Counted from the stretch's first letter, positions 33,626 to 42,634 are shown. The stretch: DNA of 64,000 bases from Microbacterium proteolyticum (GCF_030818075.1 NZ_JAUSZZ010000001.1:3410001-3474000), one strand, 5' to 3'. Made by a program: numbers and translations. The notes: generated by a model not told the origin, from the sequence alone.

Positions 33626-36135
33626 CGGCGCCCCTCCCAGGCGGTCTTGGCCAGGGCGACCATCTCGCGCCGCGAGGCGTCGGGCAGGTAGGCGCGTCCG
33701 ACAGCGGCCCCGATGCCCGGCAACTGCAGCGGGTCGCGGTAGGCGAGGGCGAGCGGGCGGTAGCGCGGGCGGAACTTGCCCTTGAACCGGAACAGCGACG
33801 CGAAGCCGTACGCCGGTTCCAGCACCTCCGCGAGCCAGCGCAGCAGGGCGCGCAACGGCGCGGGGTCCTCGTCCGCCGTCTCGCCGGGGTCGTCGGCCAG
33901 CGGTGCTCCCGACAGGCTCAACACCGTCGCGCCCTCCGCCTGCAGGTGCAGCGCGGCTTTCGCGATGAGGAACTCCATCATGCCGTTGGGGCCGTCGGAG
34001 CGGCGGCGCATGAAATCGAGCGTCCACCCCGTGATCTCGCCGTCGGTCCAGCTCGGCATCCAGCTCGTGACGGCTTCGATGCGGTCATCGGGTCCGACGG
34101 CCAGGAGCAGACGGACATCCCGGTCGCGCAGCTCGTCGAGCGACCCCAGGGTGAATCCCATCTCGGGGAGCGCGCGATCGGCGACCCACTCCTCGTCGAT
34201 CGCCACCACCTGCGAGGCCTGCGCGACACTTAGCTCGTGCCACCGCGACCACACGGCCGTGAACCCCTCTCGCTCGGCGCGCGTGAGAGGCTGGCGCACC
34301 TTCTGCCAGGATTTGCCCGCGAAGGTCAGCCCGGGCAGGTCCATGACGGTCTCGACGCCGACCGGCACGTGCAACCAGCCCGCCTCGACGAGGTCGTCGA
34401 GGGTGTCGGCGTGCACGCTGTAGAACGCGGGGATCCAGCCGTGCTCGACGCAGAAATCGGTGTAGCCCCTCACGGCCTCGGGGCGCCGGCCCGCCGGCGC
34501 CAGGGGGTCGGCGACCGCCAGGGCGACGTCGCCGACGAGGCGGTACGCGACGGCGCACTCGCCGTCGTCGGAGTACCAGTGCCTGTTGCCCTCCCAGGTG
34601 CCGAGGAACCCGAGGGTGTCGCTCCCCCGGTGCAGCAGCTCGCGGTATCGGCCGGCATCGCCCGCATCCGGGCGCTGCACCCGGCGGTAGAGCCACAGGA
34701 TCGCCGCCACCACGATCGCCCAGAACAACACCCCGACCCATTGATAGGCGAAGAGGGCCGGGCCGCTGTGCGGGAACGCGGTCGACCCGCCGGGGTGGGT
34801 GAACGACGGCGGCAGGAAGCGCCGCAGCGTCACCCCCAGCAGGTCGAGGACCGACACGTCGCGGTCGAAGGCGCGCTTGCCGATCGCCTCGACGACGAAC
34901 AGCGTCGTGGCGCAGAGCAGGAACGCCGTCGTCAGCGTCACCGCGACCGCCCGTGCCGCCCGGGGTGTCGAACGGACCGAGAACCGGCGGCGGGCGATGA
35001 CCAGAGCCGACGTCAGTGCGAGCGGGATGCCGACACTCGCAAGTGCCCAGAGGACGTACTCGGCACCGCTGCCGTCGACCCACGGGTCGATGCGCAGGCG
35101 ACCGTTCGCCAGCGAGACCAGGGGCAGGACGGCGGATGCCACGAGCACGAACACCGCGACGATCCACGCGGCGCGGCGCCCCTGCCGCAGGCCCCACGCG
35201 GCGACCAGCAGGAGAACGAGCGGTGTCACGGCGAGGAGGGCCGGACCCGCTCCTCGCGTCATCAGCAGGGCCACCTGCTCGTCGCAGACGGATGCCGCCA
35301 CCGTTCCGCAGCGAGCGAGCAGCGCATCGTCGTACTGGGTGTATGCATCGACGACGAGGGAGAGCGGACCGCGGCCGCCACCGCTGACCAGCGCGACGAT
35401 CGGCCCGCTGCCGACCACGGCCACCAGCAACGCCAGAAGCGTGCGAGCCTCTCGCGTCGAACTGCGGTGCCACGACCGACGCTCCCGCCCCCGGGCGAGG
35501 AGCGCTCCCCCGACGAGCCCGATGCCCGCGGCGGTCAACCGGTACCAGGAGTCGGCGTCGCCGGCGTACAGGGCGAAAAGGGCGAGGAGGGCGAAGCCGA
35601 CGAGCCGCAGGCGTCGACGCCAGAGTGTCGTCGCGAATGCCGACGCCGCCATCACCGTCCCGGCGATGGGGGTCGTGGGATCGAGGACGGGCACCTCGGC
35701 CGCGACGACGGGGCGGAGATCGGTCAGCGTCCACGCCGCGGCGTGGAGGCCGATCCCGACGAGGAGTCCCGCCACGCCCGTGACGGCGAGCAACGCAGCC
35801 GTGCGGCGCGACCCCAGCAGGCGTTCGCCGTACGCCAGAACCGTGAGCGCGAGCAGCGCCGATACCAGCGCGTCCACCGCGGAGTCCGGGACGACGAGGG
35901 CGGTGAGCACCGTCCACCAGCGTCCGCCGGCGAAGGTCGTGAGGGGACCGGCCCCCCACACGAACGCGCCGTCGCCGTTCCACAGCGATCCGGTCGCCGC
36001 GGCAGCAGCGAGCACGAGGACGGCCGTACACACCGCGACGGGATTCCGGGCCAGGTAAACGCGCAGGAACGCGCCGACGGCGCGCAGCCGCGAAGGCATC
36101 ACCGCAGCCGGCGCGGGTGGAGCTGTTTCAGACAT
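33622..36135 (-). CDS. MprF-like DUF2156 protein (putative aminoacyl-phosphatidylglycerol synthase)
   Basis: An 837-residue protein. Residues 1 to about 480 contain ten or more TM segments; the first six (AYGERLLGSRRTAALL, LLVGIGLHAAAW) resemble a rhomboid-like module rather than the usual MprF flippase. Residues about 500-837 are DUF2156/LPG_synthase_C, a double GNAT fold: DTLGFLGTWEGNRHWYSDD, VALAVADPLAP, PNGMMEFLIAKAALHLQAEG and the ending GFASLFRFKGKFRPRYRPL are typical. Such domains transfer amino acids from aminoacyl-tRNA to membrane lipids. The donor tRNA cannot be predicted. ATG 36135 has TAGGCT seven bases before it. Confidence 0.85.
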   Translation of the reverse strand: MSETAPPAPAAVMPSRLRAVGAFLRVYLARNPVAVCTAVLVLAAAAATGSLWNGDGAFVWGAGPLTTFAGGRWWTVLTALVVPDSAVDALVSALLALTVLAYGERLLGSRRTAALLAVTGVAGLLVGIGLHAAAWTLTDLRPVVAAEVPVLDPTTPIAGTVMAASAFATTLWRRRLRLVGFALLALFALYAGDADSWYRLTAAGIGLVGGALLARGRERRSWHRSSTREARTLLALLVAVVGSGPIVALVSGGGRGPLSLVVDAYTQYDDALLARCGTVAASVCDEQVALLMTRGAGPALLAVTPLVLLLVAAWGLRQGRRAAWIVAVFVLVASAVLPLVSLANGRLRIDPWVDGSGAEYVLWALASVGIPLALTSALVIARRRFSVRSTPRAARAVAVTLTTAFLLCATTLFVVEAIGKRAFDRDVSVLDLLGVTLRRFLPPSFTHPGGSTAFPHSGPALFAYQWVGVLFWAIVVAAILWLYRRVQRPDAGDAGRYRELLHRGSDTLGFLGTWEGNRHWYSDDGECAVAYRLVGDVALAVADPLAPAGRRPEAVRGYTDFCVEHGWIPAFYSVHADTLDDLVEAGWLHVPVGVETVMDLPGLTFAGKSWQKVRQPLTRAEREGFTAVWSRWHELSVAQASQVVAIDEEWVADRALPEMGFTLGSLDELRDRDVRLLLAVGPDDRIEAVTSWMPSWTDGEITGWTLDFMRRRSDGPNGMMEFLIAKAALHLQAEGATVLSLSGAPLADDPGETADEDPAPLRALLRWLAEVLEPAYGFASLFRFKGKFRPRYRPLALAYRDPLQLPGIGAAVGRAYLPDASRREMVALAKTAWEGRR

Positions 36136-36142
36136 CGGCGAA

Positions 36143-36148
36143 AGCCTA
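36143..36148 (-). promoter_or_regulatory. -10 box predicting a leaderless DUF2156 operon mRNA
   Basis: TAGGCT on the minus strand, seven bases before the ATG at 36135. Confidence 0.5.
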
Positions 36149-36172
36149 TGAGCAAAAGCCGACGCGCCGGGG

Positions 36173-37477
36173 TCAATACCAGATGTCGAGCAGCGGAGTC
36201 ATAGCCGGCGCAAAAGATCGGTCGACGGCGGCGAGCACGGCGGGATCGCCCGAGGCGATGCCCGCGGCGGCCAGATCGGCGATGCGGGTCCCGCCCAGCA
36301 GCAGAGAACCGAGCGCGTTCACGGTCATGTCGACCTCGACGGCGTCGGTCGGCTCGGCCGCCTCGACGACGGCCTCCCCGTCGTCGCCGATGCGCACCTT
36401 CCACGCGCCGTCGGCGAATCCGAGGGGGTCGCTGACCCGCACCACGGCCCGCAGGGGCGCGCTGTAGGCCCGCGATGCGACGGCGCGGGGCACGTCGAGG
36501 ATGCGCAGCCAGTGGTGGTCGGTCAACGTGGCGGTCACCGCTCGGCGGTCCGTGACCATCCACTGCAGGGGAGGCACCGGGGCCTGCAGAGCAGCCTTGA
36601 CCGTGCCGACCAGATCGTGTTCGAGCAGGAACCGCCAGAGAGCGCCGTACGCCTCCGGCGTTTCGGCGAACAGAGCCCGCACCTCGAGGTCGTGCGCGGA
36701 GAAGTCATCGCGGTCGTCGATGGTGTACGCGACGATGCCCCGCTCGATCCCCTCCGGGTCGCGGTACGCGACCGCCCGGACCTTCTCGCCCGCCTTGTCG
36801 CCGGGTGCGAGGCCCGCGACGCCCCGCCAGCGTCCGTCCCATCCGGGCACCGCCCCGGGACGCTGCCGACGGACCCGCTCGTGAACGGCTGCGATCCGGG
36901 CGATCAGACCCTCGCGGGGCACGAAGTCGAGTCGACCCGGCGCGACGGGTCCGGACCAGCCGGCACGACGGGTGTCGACATGGACGTCGGAGGCCCAGGT
37001 CGCCGGAGAGAACCCCCATCGCGCATAGATCGTCGCTTCCGTCACGGTGAGGCCGGCGAGGGCGAAGCCCGCGTCAGCGGCGGTGCGCAGCTCGCCTCCC
37101 AGCATCGCACGGGCGATCCCCCTCCGCCGGTGGGTCGGCGCCACGGTGACGGCGCTGATCGCCCACAGGTCGATCTGCCGCCCGGGCGACGTGGTGAGTT
37201 CGGTTGCCCACGAGTCGACGGTGCCGACCGGAACCTCGGGCTCGGCGCCGCCCCGGTCGTACACACCGGTCAACCGGCGGGTGCGAAGGGTGAGCCGGGC
37301 GTTCTCCGCCTCCTCGTCGGTGGACTCGCCACCGAGGAAGCCTCGGGCCACCGCGCGCTGGAACGGCCGGTACCCGTCACCGTCGGGGTCGACGCGCGCG
37401 TACTCCAGACCGCGGGACGCCAGTTCCTCGGTGGAGGTGCGATCGAGGGGAAGCGTGAGGGTGTCGAGTGAGGCCAT
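36173..37477 (-). CDS. Eis-family GNAT N-acetyltransferase
   Basis: A 434-residue acetyltransferase with the Eis layout: N-terminal GNAT (acetyl-CoA loop VAPTHRRRGIARAML, about residues 110-124), a second degenerate GNAT domain, and a C-terminal SCP2/sterol-carrier-like domain (about 325-430). The C-terminal carboxylate, which acts as the base in Eis, is provided by ...LLDIWY. VTEATIYARWGF is the conserved block holding the catalytic Tyr. In mycobacteria Eis acetylates aminoglycosides and host/self amines; here the substrate is unknown. ATG 37477 lies six bases after TAGGGT. Confidence 0.9.
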   Translation of the reverse strand: MASLDTLTLPLDRTSTEELASRGLEYARVDPDGDGYRPFQRAVARGFLGGESTDEEAENARLTLRTRRLTGVYDRGGAEPEVPVGTVDSWATELTTSPGRQIDLWAISAVTVAPTHRRRGIARAMLGGELRTAADAGFALAGLTVTEATIYARWGFSPATWASDVHVDTRRAGWSGPVAPGRLDFVPREGLIARIAAVHERVRRQRPGAVPGWDGRWRGVAGLAPGDKAGEKVRAVAYRDPEGIERGIVAYTIDDRDDFSAHDLEVRALFAETPEAYGALWRFLLEHDLVGTVKAALQAPVPPLQWMVTDRRAVTATLTDHHWLRILDVPRAVASRAYSAPLRAVVRVSDPLGFADGAWKVRIGDDGEAVVEAAEPTDAVEVDMTVNALGSLLLGGTRIADLAAAGIASGDPAVLAAVDRSFAPAMTPLLDIWY

Positions 37478-37483
37478 GCACCC

Positions 37484-37489
37484 ACCCTA
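37484..37489 (-). promoter_or_regulatory. -10 box predicting a leaderless Eis-like mRNA
   Basis: TAGGGT on the minus strand, six bases (GGGTGC) before the ATG at 37477. Confidence 0.5.
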
Positions 37490-37526
37490 GGCACCCCCTC
37501 CGACACGAGCCGGCGCGGACCCCGCG

Positions 37527-37769
37527 TCAGTGCGTGGCTTGGATCGCCCGCAGCCGCGACAGCACCTGATCACGCAGTTCGTCGGGCGCGGTCTCCTTGC
37601 ACGCCCGCGCGACCACCTCGGTCAGGGTGCGGGCCACCAGCGCCTCGTCCTGGCATCCGGGGCAGTTCTCGAGGTGCTCGCGGATGTCGCTCGCCTCGGT
37701 CTTGCAGACTTCGTTGCGGAGGTACTCCTCCAGATCGCGCCGTGCCTTGTCGCAGCCGCAGTCGCTCAT
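37527..37769 (-). CDS. Zinc-containing anti-sigma factor (RsrA/RshA-type)
   Basis: An 80-residue ZAS-domain protein. The signature His32-x3-Cys36-x2-Cys39 ([11 protein letters not shown]) binds zinc together with an N-terminal cysteine (Cys4 or Cys6). In RsrA, disulfide stress oxidises these cysteines, expels zinc and frees the sigma factor. The mycothiol-system protein RshA is the M. tuberculosis counterpart. The ATG at 37769 overlaps the sigma-factor stop by four bases (ATGA), giving coupled synthesis. The role is inferred from the motif and the adjacent SigH-like gene. Confidence 0.92.
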   Translation of the reverse strand: MSDCGCDKARRDLEEYLRNEVCKTEASDIREHLENCPGCQDEALVARTLTEVVARACKETAPDELRDQVLSRLRAIQATH

Positions 37770-38440
37770 TTCGTCTCTCCCGTCGCAGCCTGGATGCCGC
37801 GCTCCTTGGCGTAGTCCGACAGCAGGTCGCGCAGCAGCCGCCGGCCGCGGTGCAGACGGCTCATGACCGTGCCGATCGGGGTTTTCATGATGTCGGCGAT
37901 CTCCTGGTAGGCGAAGCCCTCGACGTCGGCGAGGTACACCGCCATCCGGAAATCCTCGGGGATCGACTGCAACGCGTCCTTCACGACCGACGCGGGCATG
38001 TGATCGATGGCCTCGGCCTCGGCGGAGCGCGCGCTGCTCGCGGTGGTCGACTCGGCGCCGCCGAGCTGCCAGTCCTCGAGGTCGTCGATCGCACTCTGAT
38101 ACGGCTCGCGCTGCTTCTTGCGGTACGTGTTGATGTACGTGTTCGTGAGAATCCGGTACAGCCACGCCTTCAAGTTCGTGCCCTGCGTGAACGACGCCCA
38201 CGACCCGAAGGCCTTGACGAAGGTCTCCTGCACGAGGTCGGCCGCATCCGCGGGATTGCGAGTCATCCGCATCGCCGCGGCATAGAGCTGGTCCATGAAG
38301 GGCAGAGCCTGCTCTTCGAACTGTGCGCGGGGCTCCGTCGCGCTCGCCGTGTCGTCCATCGCGCGCCAGTCTACGTCGGGCATGTCGATGGACACCGGGA
38401 TCGCGAGAGGCGCGCTGTCGCGCTCGAGAAGTGCGGTCAC
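37766..38440 (-). CDS. sigH: ECF RNA polymerase sigma factor SigH/SigR (disulfide stress)
   Basis: A 224-residue group IV sigma factor. Region 2 is [35 protein letters not shown]; region 4 is [26 protein letters not shown] with the recognition helix [15 protein letters not shown]. It ends next to its ZAS anti-sigma factor. I chose the GTG at 38440 because AAAGGGGA lies eight bases upstream; an extended frame runs to 38539 across the aroA promoter but has no start signal. The promoter GGAAT-N18-GTT at 38493-38468 is the consensus recognised by SigH/SigR itself, so the operon is probably autoregulated. It should control thioredoxin and protein-repair genes. Confidence 0.93.
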   Translation of the reverse strand: MTALLERDSAPLAIPVSIDMPDVDWRAMDDTASATEPRAQFEEQALPFMDQLYAAAMRMTRNPADAADLVQETFVKAFGSWASFTQGTNLKAWLYRILTNTYINTYRKKQREPYQSAIDDLEDWQLGGAESTTASSARSAEAEAIDHMPASVVKDALQSIPEDFRMAVYLADVEGFAYQEIADIMKTPIGTVMSRLHRGRRLLRDLLSDYAKERGIQAATGETK

Positions 38441-38458
38441 GTGTCGTTCCCCTTTCAG

Positions 38459-38464
38459 TAGGCT
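38459..38464 (+). promoter_or_regulatory. -10 box of aroA
   Basis: TAGGCT ends eight bases before the aroA ATG at 38473, predicting a very short or absent leader. It overlaps the start region of the opposing sigH transcript. Confidence 0.5.
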
Positions 38465-38467
38465 AGG

Positions 38468-38493
38468 AACCCATGACTCCGCTCGGATATTCC
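38468..38493 (-). promoter_or_regulatory. SigH/SigR-type promoter of sigH, inside aroA
   Basis: On the minus strand GGAAT (38493-38489), exactly 18 bases, then GTT (38470-38468). This is the full consensus of SigR/SigH promoters. It would start RNA near 38461, about 20 bases before the GTG of sigH. It lies within codons 1-7 of aroA. Confidence 0.8.
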
Positions 38494-39819
38494 CCCTCCG
38501 CCGCCAGTCCCCGCGGCGCATGGGACGCGCCCGTCGCACCCGGTCCCGTGGATGCCACGGTCACCGTGCCGGGGTCGAAATCCCTCACCAACCGCGAACT
38601 CGTGCTCGCCGCGATCGCCGATGGCCCCGGAACGCTCCACGCCCCGCTGCACTCCGACGACTCCGCGCGCATGATCGACGCCCTGCGCGCACTGGGCGTG
38701 GGGATCGAAGAGATCGACACCGACTCGCCGTTCGGCCCCGATCTGCTGGTCACTCCCCCGTCGTCGTTCGCCGGCGGCACCACCGTCGACTGCGGTCAGG
38801 CCGGCACGGTGATGCGATTCGTCGCTCCCGTGGCGGGCTTCGCCCGCGGTGACGTGCACGTCACCGCGCACGAGAGCGCGCTCCATCGCCCGATGGGCGC
38901 CATGATCCGCGCGCTCCGCGACGTCGGCGTCGACATCGACGACGGCGGTCACTGGGCGCTACCGTTCTCCGTTCGCGGCCACGGGCATGTGCGCGGCGGC
39001 GAGGTCGAGATCGACGCCAGCCAGTCGAGCCAGTTCGTCTCGGGTCTGCTGCTGGCCGCTCCGCGCTTCGACGTGGGCCTGCGGCTGCGGCACGTCGGAT
39101 CGCGACTGCCGAGCGTCCCGCACATCGACATGACCGTCGAGGCCTTGGCCCACCGTGCGGTGCACGTCGAACGCCCGGCACCGGGCGAGTGGATCGTACC
39201 CGCCGGCCCGGTGCGGGCGAAAGACGTCGCGATCGAGCCCGACCTCTCCAACGCCTCCCCGTTCCTGGCTGCCGCCATGGTGACGGGCGGGTCGGTCACG
39301 GTCACCGGATGGCCGCTCCACAGCACGCAGCCGGGGGCCCTGCTCGTCGACATCCTCGCGGAGATGGGTGCGCGGGTCAGCCGCCGCGGCGGAGCGCTCA
39401 CCGTCGCCGCCGGCGACGGCGGCATCCTGGGCGTGGACCTCGACCTCTCCGCGGCGGGCGAGCTCGCGCCGACCCTCTTCGGTCTGGCCGCCTTCGCCGA
39501 CGGCCCGACGACGCTGCACGGGATCGGCCACATCCGCGGTCACGAGACCGACCGCATCGCGGCCCTCGTGGGCAACCTCCGCTCCCTCGGCGGCGAGGCG
39601 CACGAGATGGAGGACGGCATCCGCATCGTTCCGCGTCCTCTCACGGGCGGGGAGTGGAAGGCGCACCACGACCACCGTCTCGCCACGACCGGAGCGCTCA
39701 TCGGCCTCCGCGTGCCGGGTGTGCACATCGACGACATCGGAACGACCGCCAAGACCCTCCCGCAGTTCGCCGCACTCTGGCACGCGATGCTCGGCACCGA
39801 CCCGGATGCCACGGACTGA
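38473..39819 (+). CDS. aroA: 3-phosphoshikimate 1-carboxyvinyltransferase (EPSP synthase)
   Basis: A 448-residue shikimate-pathway enzyme joining shikimate-3-phosphate and [23 protein letters not shown] carries the Lys-Ser substrate-binding pair; [19 protein letters not shown] is the LxxGNxGTxxR-like block, with Gln and Gly variations typical of actinobacteria; [16 protein letters not shown] and ending [15 protein letters not shown] are further signatures. The ATG at 38473 is divergent from sigH with only 32 bp between starts, and it is first in a run with rsgA and bcp. A leaderless or near-leaderless start is predicted. Confidence 0.95.
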   Translation: MTPLGYSPSAASPRGAWDAPVAPGPVDATVTVPGSKSLTNRELVLAAIADGPGTLHAPLHSDDSARMIDALRALGVGIEEIDTDSPFGPDLLVTPPSSFAGGTTVDCGQAGTVMRFVAPVAGFARGDVHVTAHESALHRPMGAMIRALRDVGVDIDDGGHWALPFSVRGHGHVRGGEVEIDASQSSQFVSGLLLAAPRFDVGLRLRHVGSRLPSVPHIDMTVEALAHRAVHVERPAPGEWIVPAGPVRAKDVAIEPDLSNASPFLAAAMVTGGSVTVTGWPLHSTQPGALLVDILAEMGARVSRRGGALTVAAGDGGILGVDLDLSAAGELAPTLFGLAAFADGPTTLHGIGHIRGHETDRIAALVGNLRSLGGEAHEMEDGIRIVPRPLTGGEWKAHHDHRLATTGALIGLRVPGVHIDDIGTTAKTLPQFAALWHAMLGTDPDATD

Positions 39820-39822
39820 CCC

Positions 39823-40884
39823 GTGAGCTGGCTCGACGACGCAGACGACGACGACGATCTCGCGTTCGACGAATCGTCGATCCGGGTCCGGCCGAACCCC
39901 AAGGCCAACCGCCCCCGCACGAAACGGCGTCCGGCGCACAACGACGCGCAGATCGCCCGCGTGCTCGGTGTCGATCGCGGCCGCTACACCGTGCTCGTGG
40001 ACGAGGACGGTCCCGCCGAGCGCCGTGTCCTGGCCACCCGGGCGCGGGAACTGCGCAAGCAGCCCATCGTGAACGGCGACCGCGCGCGCGTGGTCGGCGA
40101 TCTGTCGGGCGACGAGGGCACGCTCGGCCGCATCGTCGGCATCGAGGAGCGCACGTCGCTCCTCCGCCGCAGCGCCGACGACACCGATCAGGTGGAGCGC
40201 GTGATCGTCGCCAACGCCGACCAGATGCTGATCGTGGTCGCCGCCGCCGACCCGGAACCCCGCGAGAGACTCGTCGACCGGTACCTCGTCGCGGCGCTGG
40301 ACGCCGGCATCCGCCCCCTCCTCGTGGTGACCAAGACCGATCTGGCCGACCCGACCGAGTTCCTCTCGCATTTCGCCGGGATCGACCTCCGCGTCTTCAC
40401 CAGCGCGCAGGGCGCCATGCCGCTCGCGGAGATCGGGGCGGCGATCGCCGGGCACTCCACCGTTTTCGTCGGGCACTCGGGTGTGGGCAAATCCACGCTG
40501 GTCAACGCCCTCACCGGCTCCGAGCGGGCCATCGGCCACGTCAACGTCGTCACCGGGCGCGGCCGGCACACCTCGTCGTCGGCGGTCTCGCTCCGCTACC
40601 GTGGCCCCGCCGGCACGGGGTGGGTCATCGACACCCCGGGTGTGCGGTCGTTCGGTCTCGGGCACGTCGACCCCGCGCATGTGCTGGGCGCCTTCACCGA
40701 CCTGGCCGAGGCCGCGGAGGACTGCCCCCGCGGCTGCACGCATCTGCCCGATGCCCCGGACTGCGCGATCGCGGAGGCCGTGGCATCCGGTCGCTTGGGG
40801 CCGGGCGCCGAAGCGCGCCTGGACTCGCTGCACCGCCTGCTCACCACGTTCCAGGCCATCGAGCGTTCTAGGCTGGAGGGGTGA
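39823..40884 (+). CDS. rsgA: Ribosome small subunit-dependent GTPase A
   Basis: A 353-residue circularly permuted GTPase that helps mature the 30S subunit. Order: acidic N-terminus (DDADDDDDL), OB-fold, then G4 (VTKTDLAD) before the P-loop G1 (GHSGVGKSTLVNAL), switch (TGRGRHTSSSA) and G3 (DTPGVRSFG), as expected for the permutation. A zinc knuckle (CPRGCTHLPDAPDC) closes the protein. The GTG at 39823 follows the aroA stop by three bases. The stop overlaps bcp by four bases. Confidence 0.95.
   Translation: MSWLDDADDDDDLAFDESSIRVRPNPKANRPRTKRRPAHNDAQIARVLGVDRGRYTVLVDEDGPAERRVLATRARELRKQPIVNGDRARVVGDLSGDEGTLGRIVGIEERTSLLRRSADDTDQVERVIVANADQMLIVVAAADPEPRERLVDRYLVAALDAGIRPLLVVTKTDLADPTEFLSHFAGIDLRVFTSAQGAMPLAEIGAAIAGHSTVFVGHSGVGKSTLVNALTGSERAIGHVNVVTGRGRHTSSSAVSLRYRGPAGTGWVIDTPGVRSFGLGHVDPAHVLGAFTDLAEAAEDCPRGCTHLPDAPDCAIAEAVASGRLGPGAEARLDSLHRLLTTFQAIERSRLEG
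40869..40874 (+). promoter_or_regulatory. Internal -10 box for bcp within rsgA
   Basis: TAGGCT followed by GGAGGG and the GTG of bcp. The same twelve bases plus GTG stand in front of pdtaS. The GGAGGG can serve as a ribosome-binding site on read-through transcripts but would be absent from the internal one. Confidence 0.45.
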
Positions 40885-41354
40885 CGAACCTCGAACCCGG
40901 CACCGCCGCGCCCGACTTCACCCTGCTCGACCAGGACGAGCACCCCGTCTCGCTGAGCGACTTCCGCGGTCGCCGCGTGATCCTGTACTTCTACCCGGCC
41001 GCTCAGACGCCCGGGTGCACCACGCAGGCGTGCGACTTCCGCGACAGCCTCGCCTCGCTGCAGGGCGCGGGATACACCGTGCTCGGCATCTCGCGCGACA
41101 CCCCCGAGAAGCTGCGCGCCTTCCGCGACAGCGACGGGCTCACCTTCCCGCTGCTGAGCGACCCCGACCACCTCGTGCACGAGGCCTACGGCGCGTGGGG
41201 CGAGAAGCAGAACTACGGCAAGACCGTCACCGGCGTGCTGCGCTCGACCTTCGTCGTCGACGAGGAGGGCGCCATCGTCGAGGCGCTCTACAACGTCAAG
41301 GCCACCGGACACGTCGCGCGGTTGCGCAAGACGCTCGGTCTCGCCGCCGCCTGA
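40881..41354 (+). CDS. bcp: Thioredoxin-dependent thiol peroxidase (BCP/PrxQ)
   Basis: A 157-residue atypical 2-Cys peroxiredoxin reducing hydroperoxides. The peroxidatic Cys46 is in QTPGCTTQACDF and the resolving Cys51 is five residues on, the PrxQ spacing. FTLLDQDEHPVSLSDFRG and FPLLSDPDHLVHEAYG are family-typical. The GTG start overlaps rsgA by four bases. It lies close to sigH, which in relatives controls thiol peroxidases, though no SigH promoter is visible directly in front of it. A hairpin terminator follows. Confidence 0.94.
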   Translation: MTNLEPGTAAPDFTLLDQDEHPVSLSDFRGRRVILYFYPAAQTPGCTTQACDFRDSLASLQGAGYTVLGISRDTPEKLRAFRDSDGLTFPLLSDPDHLVHEAYGAWGEKQNYGKTVTGVLRSTFVVDEEGAIVEALYNVKATGHVARLRKTLGLAAA

Positions 41355-41368
41355 CCCCACCCGTCGCC

Positions 41369-41402
41369 ACCCCGCCCATCGCTACCCGCGGTGGGCGGGG
41401 TT
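41369..41402 (+). terminator. Terminator after bcp
   Basis: Arms ACCCCGCCCA (41369-41378) and TGGGCGGGGT (41392-41401) with a 13-nt loop and following TT, 14 bp after the bcp stop. Confidence 0.75.
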
Positions 41403-41739
41403 CGTCGTTCGGAGGCCCCGCCCGCCGGGAGACACGACGCCGCCTATCCTCCTCCGCGTCGATCGCCTCCGACGCGCCCGGCACGCGGCCCCGAGTCCCC
41501 TGCTTGTGGTCCGCAGTCCGGCGGGTGATCGCTCAGCCGAGCCGACACCGCACGTCAGACGCATCGCAGGCGCTCAGCCCCTGGTTCGCGTGTGCGGACG
41601 ACGCGACGCCGGTCGCCAGGCCGGTTCTCGTGCGTCATGCCCGGAGGGCGGGCGAGCATCGCGGACGGTCGGCGAACCGGGGGCATACCCGACCTTCCCG
41701 GGAGGGCACCCGGCGACGGCGGGGTTCCCCGCGGAACCG
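41403..41739. other. Spacer of about 340 bp, nothing recognised
   Basis: Between the bcp terminator and the 3' end of the small membrane protein gene. It is GC-rich with several open frames on both strands, none with a start signal or family resemblance. Confidence 0.4.
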
Positions 41740-42120
41740 TCAGTCGTCGTCGCGGCGCGGCGGCGCAGCCCGACGCACGGCGAGCACCAGCAGCACGAGC
41801 CCGATCGCGGCCGGAAGGGCGATGAGCGCGGCGACGGCCGGCGCTGCCCACTCCCCCGTGATCGCACCGATCGCGACCGACAGGATGAGCAGCTGAGTGA
41901 CGATGCCGCCCGAGCGGCCGGCGGAGACGTCTCGCGCCGTGGCGACGGCGAATGCGGCGACGATGGCGGCCCCGATGATCGTCAGCACGATCAGCGCGAT
42001 CGAACTCACGACCGAGTCGGTGTCGCCGCCGATGAGCGCGACGACCTGCCATCCCGCCAGGGCCAGGATGCCGAGGGCCTCGAGCGCCAGGAACGCAGCG
42101 GCCGCGAGACGAACCGGCAT
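41740..42120 (-). CDS. Four-TM membrane protein of unknown function
   Basis: A 126-residue very hydrophobic protein with four predicted TM helices (about residues 5-30, 38-62, 74-92, 95-116) and a charged C-terminus RRAAPPRRDDD. The layout resembles small actinobacterial membrane proteins encoded beside whiB genes, but I do not recognise a family with known function. ATG 42120 is the start; the gene is divergent from whiB1 with 211 bp between them, which must contain both promoters. Confidence 0.75.
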   Translation of the reverse strand: MPVRLAAAAFLALEALGILALAGWQVVALIGGDTDSVVSSIALIVLTIIGAAIVAAFAVATARDVSAGRSGGIVTQLLILSVAIGAITGEWAAPAVAALIALPAAIGLVLLVLAVRRAAPPRRDDD

Positions 42121-42331
42121 CCGAAAGCCTCCGAAGGGCGCGAGCGGCGCCGTTACGATCTGGAAACCTGGCGGTTACCTCTTGATCAGGCGGAATCGCT
42201 ATGGGAGCATGATTAAAGCCGTGTGCTCCCACAGCGAAGTGGGGCGAGCTCTTGCTCGCGTTCCCACCAGGGTACCGGACCCGATAGCCGGTGCCGAATC
42301 GACCGAAATTTCTGTAACAAGGAGCACCCCT

Positions 42332-42580
42332 ATGGATTGGCGCGACAAAGCAGCCTGCCTGACCGTCGACCCCGAGCTGTTCTTCCCCGTCGGCAACACC
42401 GGTCCCGCGGTCGACCAGATCGAGAAGGCCAAGTCGGTCTGCGCTCGCTGCACCGTCACCGAGGTCTGCCTGCAGTACGCCCTCGAGTCCGGCCAGGACT
42501 CGGGCGTGTGGGGCGGTCTGAGCGAAGACGAGCGTCGCGCGCTCAAGCGTCGCGCCGCCCGCGCCCGCCGCGCGTCCTGA
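42332..42580 (+). CDS. whiB1: WhiB family iron-sulfur transcription factor, WhiB1-like
   Basis: An 82-residue protein with the four [4Fe-4S] ligands Cys9, Cys37, Cys40 and Cys46 and the turn GVWGG (58-62) followed by the basic DNA-binding tail RRALKRRAARARRAS. MDWRDKAAC, DPELFFPVGN and GQDSGVWGGLSEDERRALKRR follow M. tuberculosis WhiB1 closely. WhiB1 binds the principal sigma factor and is nitric-oxide sensitive. The ATG at 42332 follows AAGGAGCACCCCT. The neighbour pdtaS is the same as in M. tuberculosis. A perfect hairpin terminator follows 20 bp after the stop. Confidence 0.95.
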   Translation: MDWRDKAACLTVDPELFFPVGNTGPAVDQIEKAKSVCARCTVTEVCLQYALESGQDSGVWGGLSEDERRALKRRAARARRAS

Positions 42581-42600
42581 CCTCGCGACAGCAGTCGATC

Positions 42601-42634
42601 GAAGAAGCCCACCCCCGCGGGGGTGGGCTTCTTC
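42601..42634 (+). terminator. Terminator after whiB1
   Basis: A perfect 16-bp stem (GAAGAAGCCCACCCCC, 42601-42616, with 42619-42634). The right arm ends CTTCTTC, giving a partial U-rich tail. Confidence 0.9.

Noticed and set aside
42180-42230. GGAAT upstream of whiB1 as a possible SigH promoter
   Set aside because: The sequence 18-19 bases downstream is AAA rather than GTT, so it does not fit the consensus.
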